Assembly: GCA_910585415.1 (NCBI GenBank)
Contig: CAJUDT010000099.1
Location: 1 to 7,850, forward strand
DNA length: 7,850 nt
Reading direction: 5' to 3'
DNA from: an uncultured Flavonifractor sp.
GTDB lineage: Bacteria; Bacillota; Clostridia; Oscillospirales; Oscillospiraceae
Position numbers and translations under genes: made by a program
Part shown: positions 6,649 to 7,850 of the stretch, one piece after another
Numbering within the stretch: the first letter of the stretch is position 1
How the letters are laid out: every line of letters starts with the position of its first letter
The notes under the pieces: model-generated
Seen by the model: the letters and a program-made list of their open reading frames with translations, nothing else
The model's database searches: none
Told to the model about the DNA's origin: nothing

Positions 6649-6717
6649 GGTTGATGGGTCCTCCTTTTGGTGTTACGATTAGGGAGTTTGCAGGAAGCTG
6701 TTCCCTTTCCCCTGCGT

Positions 6718-7731
6718 TCAATAGCCGAAGTCCTTTTCCACCTGCCGGAGCATCTGCCGGATGGGCAGGTGATAGGGGCAGCGCTTCTCGCAGGCGCCGC
6801 ACATAGAGCAGGAGCTGGCGTGGAAGGGCATGGCCTTGTAACGGGCCTTGGCCCACTCGCTGAGGCCATACCGGCGCAGATAGTTGGCCATCAGGAAGGA
6901 GCCGGGTATGTCGATGCCGTTGAAGCAGGGGGCGCAGTAGCCGCACCGGCGGCAGAAGTGCTCGCCCAGCTCTTTGCGGATGGCCTCGCATTGGGCCAGC
7001 TCGTCCTCGGTGAGCGGGGAGAGGTCCCCGGCGGCGGAGGCGTTGCGGTCCACTTCCTCGGGGGAGCCCATGCCGGGTATGCTGATATCGCAGACGCCGG
7101 AGAGGGCCACGAAGCGCAGGGCTAGCCGCCAGTCCTCCAGATTGCCCCCAGCCAGGGGCTTCATCGCGATGGTGCCCAGGCCCTTCTCCTTGGCCAGGGC
7201 CAGGAGCTCGCGGCCCTGGAGCTCGACAATGTTATACGGGAACATGACGGTTTCGATTTTGTCGCTGAACTCGTTGATGAGGCGGCGCAGAACGTCCAGG
7301 CTGTGGGCCGTAACGCCGATGTGGCGGATTTTTCCGGCCTTTCGGGCCTCGTCCAGGGCCTCCCAGGCTCCGCCGGGGGCAAAGACCTGGTCGATGTCCT
7401 TTTCGCCCGGGTTGTGGAGCTGATACAGGTCGATAAAGTCTGTGCGCAGGTTGGTCAGGCTGGTTTCAATGTCCTTCTGCATAGAGGCGGAGTCCCGCGA
7501 CATGGATTTGGTGGCCAGGATAAAGTTTTCCCGCCGGCCCTCCAGGGCTTGGCCCAGGTATTCCTCCGAGACGGTATAGCCGCGGGCGGTGTCGATGTAG
7601 TTGATGCCGTATTCCTCCAGCTTGTCCACGACGGCTTTCGTGTTGGCCGCGTCGGCGCGCTGGATGGGGATGCCTCCAAAAGATACAAGGGCGGCCTTGA
7701 GGCCGGTCTTTCCTAGAGTTGTGTATTGCAT
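6718..7731 (-). CDS. Aldo/keto reductase with C-terminal 4Fe-4S cysteine clusters
   Basis: The 337-residue protein begins with an aldo/keto reductase TIM barrel (about 1-225), a family that usually reduces carbonyls with NAD(P)H. The catalytic tetrad is visible: Asp47 and Tyr52 (YIDTARGYTVSEEYLG), Lys75 (ILATKS) and His106 (LYQLHNP). A C-terminal extension carries CRRCGYCAPC (Cys 260, 263, 266, 269) and CSMCGACEKRCP (Cys 308, 311, 314, 318). The second is a standard CxxCxxCxxxCP iron-sulfur ligand set. This is the ferredoxin-like branch of the family common in anaerobes, where the cluster may allow electron transfer. The substrate cannot be told from sequence. GGAGG (7741-7745 on the plus strand as cctcc) lies 9 bases before the ATG, and the N-terminus (MQYTTLGKTGLKAALVSFGG) matches family starts. 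It is the first gene visible before uvrA. No convincing promoter is seen in the 119 bases upstream. Confidence 0.96.
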   Translation of the reverse strand: MQYTTLGKTGLKAALVSFGGIPIQRADAANTKAVVDKLEEYGINYIDTARGYTVSEEYLGQALEGRRENFILATKSMSRDSASMQKDIETSLTNLRTDFIDLYQLHNPGEKDIDQVFAPGGAWEALDEARKAGKIRHIGVTAHSLDVLRRLINEFSDKIETVMFPYNIVELQGRELLALAKEKGLGTIAMKPLAGGNLEDWRLALRFVALSGVCDISIPGMGSPEEVDRNASAAGDLSPLTEDELAQCEAIRKELGEHFCRRCGYCAPCFNGIDIPGSFLMANYLRRYGLSEWAKARYKAMPFHASSCSMCGACEKRCPYHLPIRQMLRQVEKDFGY

Positions 7732-7850
7732 ACGGCGGGTCCTCCTTTTTTATTTGTCTTGGTTTTGGTGGGGGTGGTGCCTCTTCCTCGGTACCCTGGT
7801 GGTTTTTGTTTTCTGGTCCTGCCTCCGGCGGCCTACTTTCCAGCGAAGGA
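7732..7850. other. Leader region upstream of the aldo/keto reductase
   Basis: Apart from the ribosome binding site (7741-7745), the region shows no gene, no clear -35/-10 pair and no terminator. On the minus strand it is strongly A/C-rich near the gene, consistent with an unstructured leader. The promoter may lie beyond the window. Confidence 0.45.
7832..7850. repeat. Possible inverted repeat cut by the window end
   Basis: cctactttcc (7832-7841) is followed by agcgaa and gga at the last base. Three base pairs (tcc/gga) are visible. If the next bases continue as aagtagg, this would be a 10-bp hairpin. From memory, intergenic repeats containing AAGTAGGC are frequent in Oscillospiraceae genomes, but the second arm is not in the window. 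Confidence 0.3.

Noticed and set aside
3907..6654. 915-codon open frame on the plus strand antisense to uvrA
   Set aside because: It is a shadow of the GC-rich uvrA codons: its composition is rich in Gly, His, Val and Leu without any family motif, and UvrA on the other strand is complete.
1..7850. CRISPR arrays, tRNA or rRNA genes, toxin-antitoxin pairs, phage genes
   Set aside because: No regularly spaced repeats, cloverleaf-type sequences, rRNA motifs or matching small gene pairs were seen on either strand.

Overview
The window looks like a chromosomal segment from a GC-rich member of the Clostridia, probably an Oscillospiraceae relative of Flavonifractor or Pseudoflavonifractor. That placement is an inference. 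It rests on strong AGGAGG-type ribosome binding sites, sigma-A-type promoters, a copper-amine-oxidase-like stalk protein and an Fe-S aldo/keto reductase of the clostridial type, in otherwise GC-rich DNA.

Layout: (1) 1-132 holds the 3' end of rpsR (ribosomal protein S18) and a strong terminator. (2) About 133-2225 is an AT-richer island. It carries a broken IS630-family transposase remnant (about 202-530, minus), a secreted protein of unknown function built from two tandem copies of one domain (508-1773, minus) with a good promoter and a leader of about 130 nt, and about 290 bp with no convincing gene. A 21-bp direct repeat, which is the right arm plus T-tract of the rpsR terminator, flanks the island at 112-132 and 2226-2246. 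(3) 2269-3753 is a self-contained unit of promoter, secreted stalk-domain protein and bidirectional terminator. (4) 3826-7731 holds uvrA and, upstream of it on the same minus strand, an Fe-S aldo/keto reductase. The 69-bp gap between them has no visible terminator, so they are probably co-transcribed.

The core genes look intact and ordinary. UvrA has both ABC modules and both zinc sites. The reductase has its catalytic tetrad and two cysteine clusters.

The part worth a second look is the island. The unknown gene ends inside the transposase remnant, so its last few residues and its stop codon appear to come from IS sequence. It may be a truncated form of a longer secreted protein. I see no CRISPR array, toxin-antitoxin pair, phage module or biosynthetic cluster, and I do not think the window shows a complete new system.
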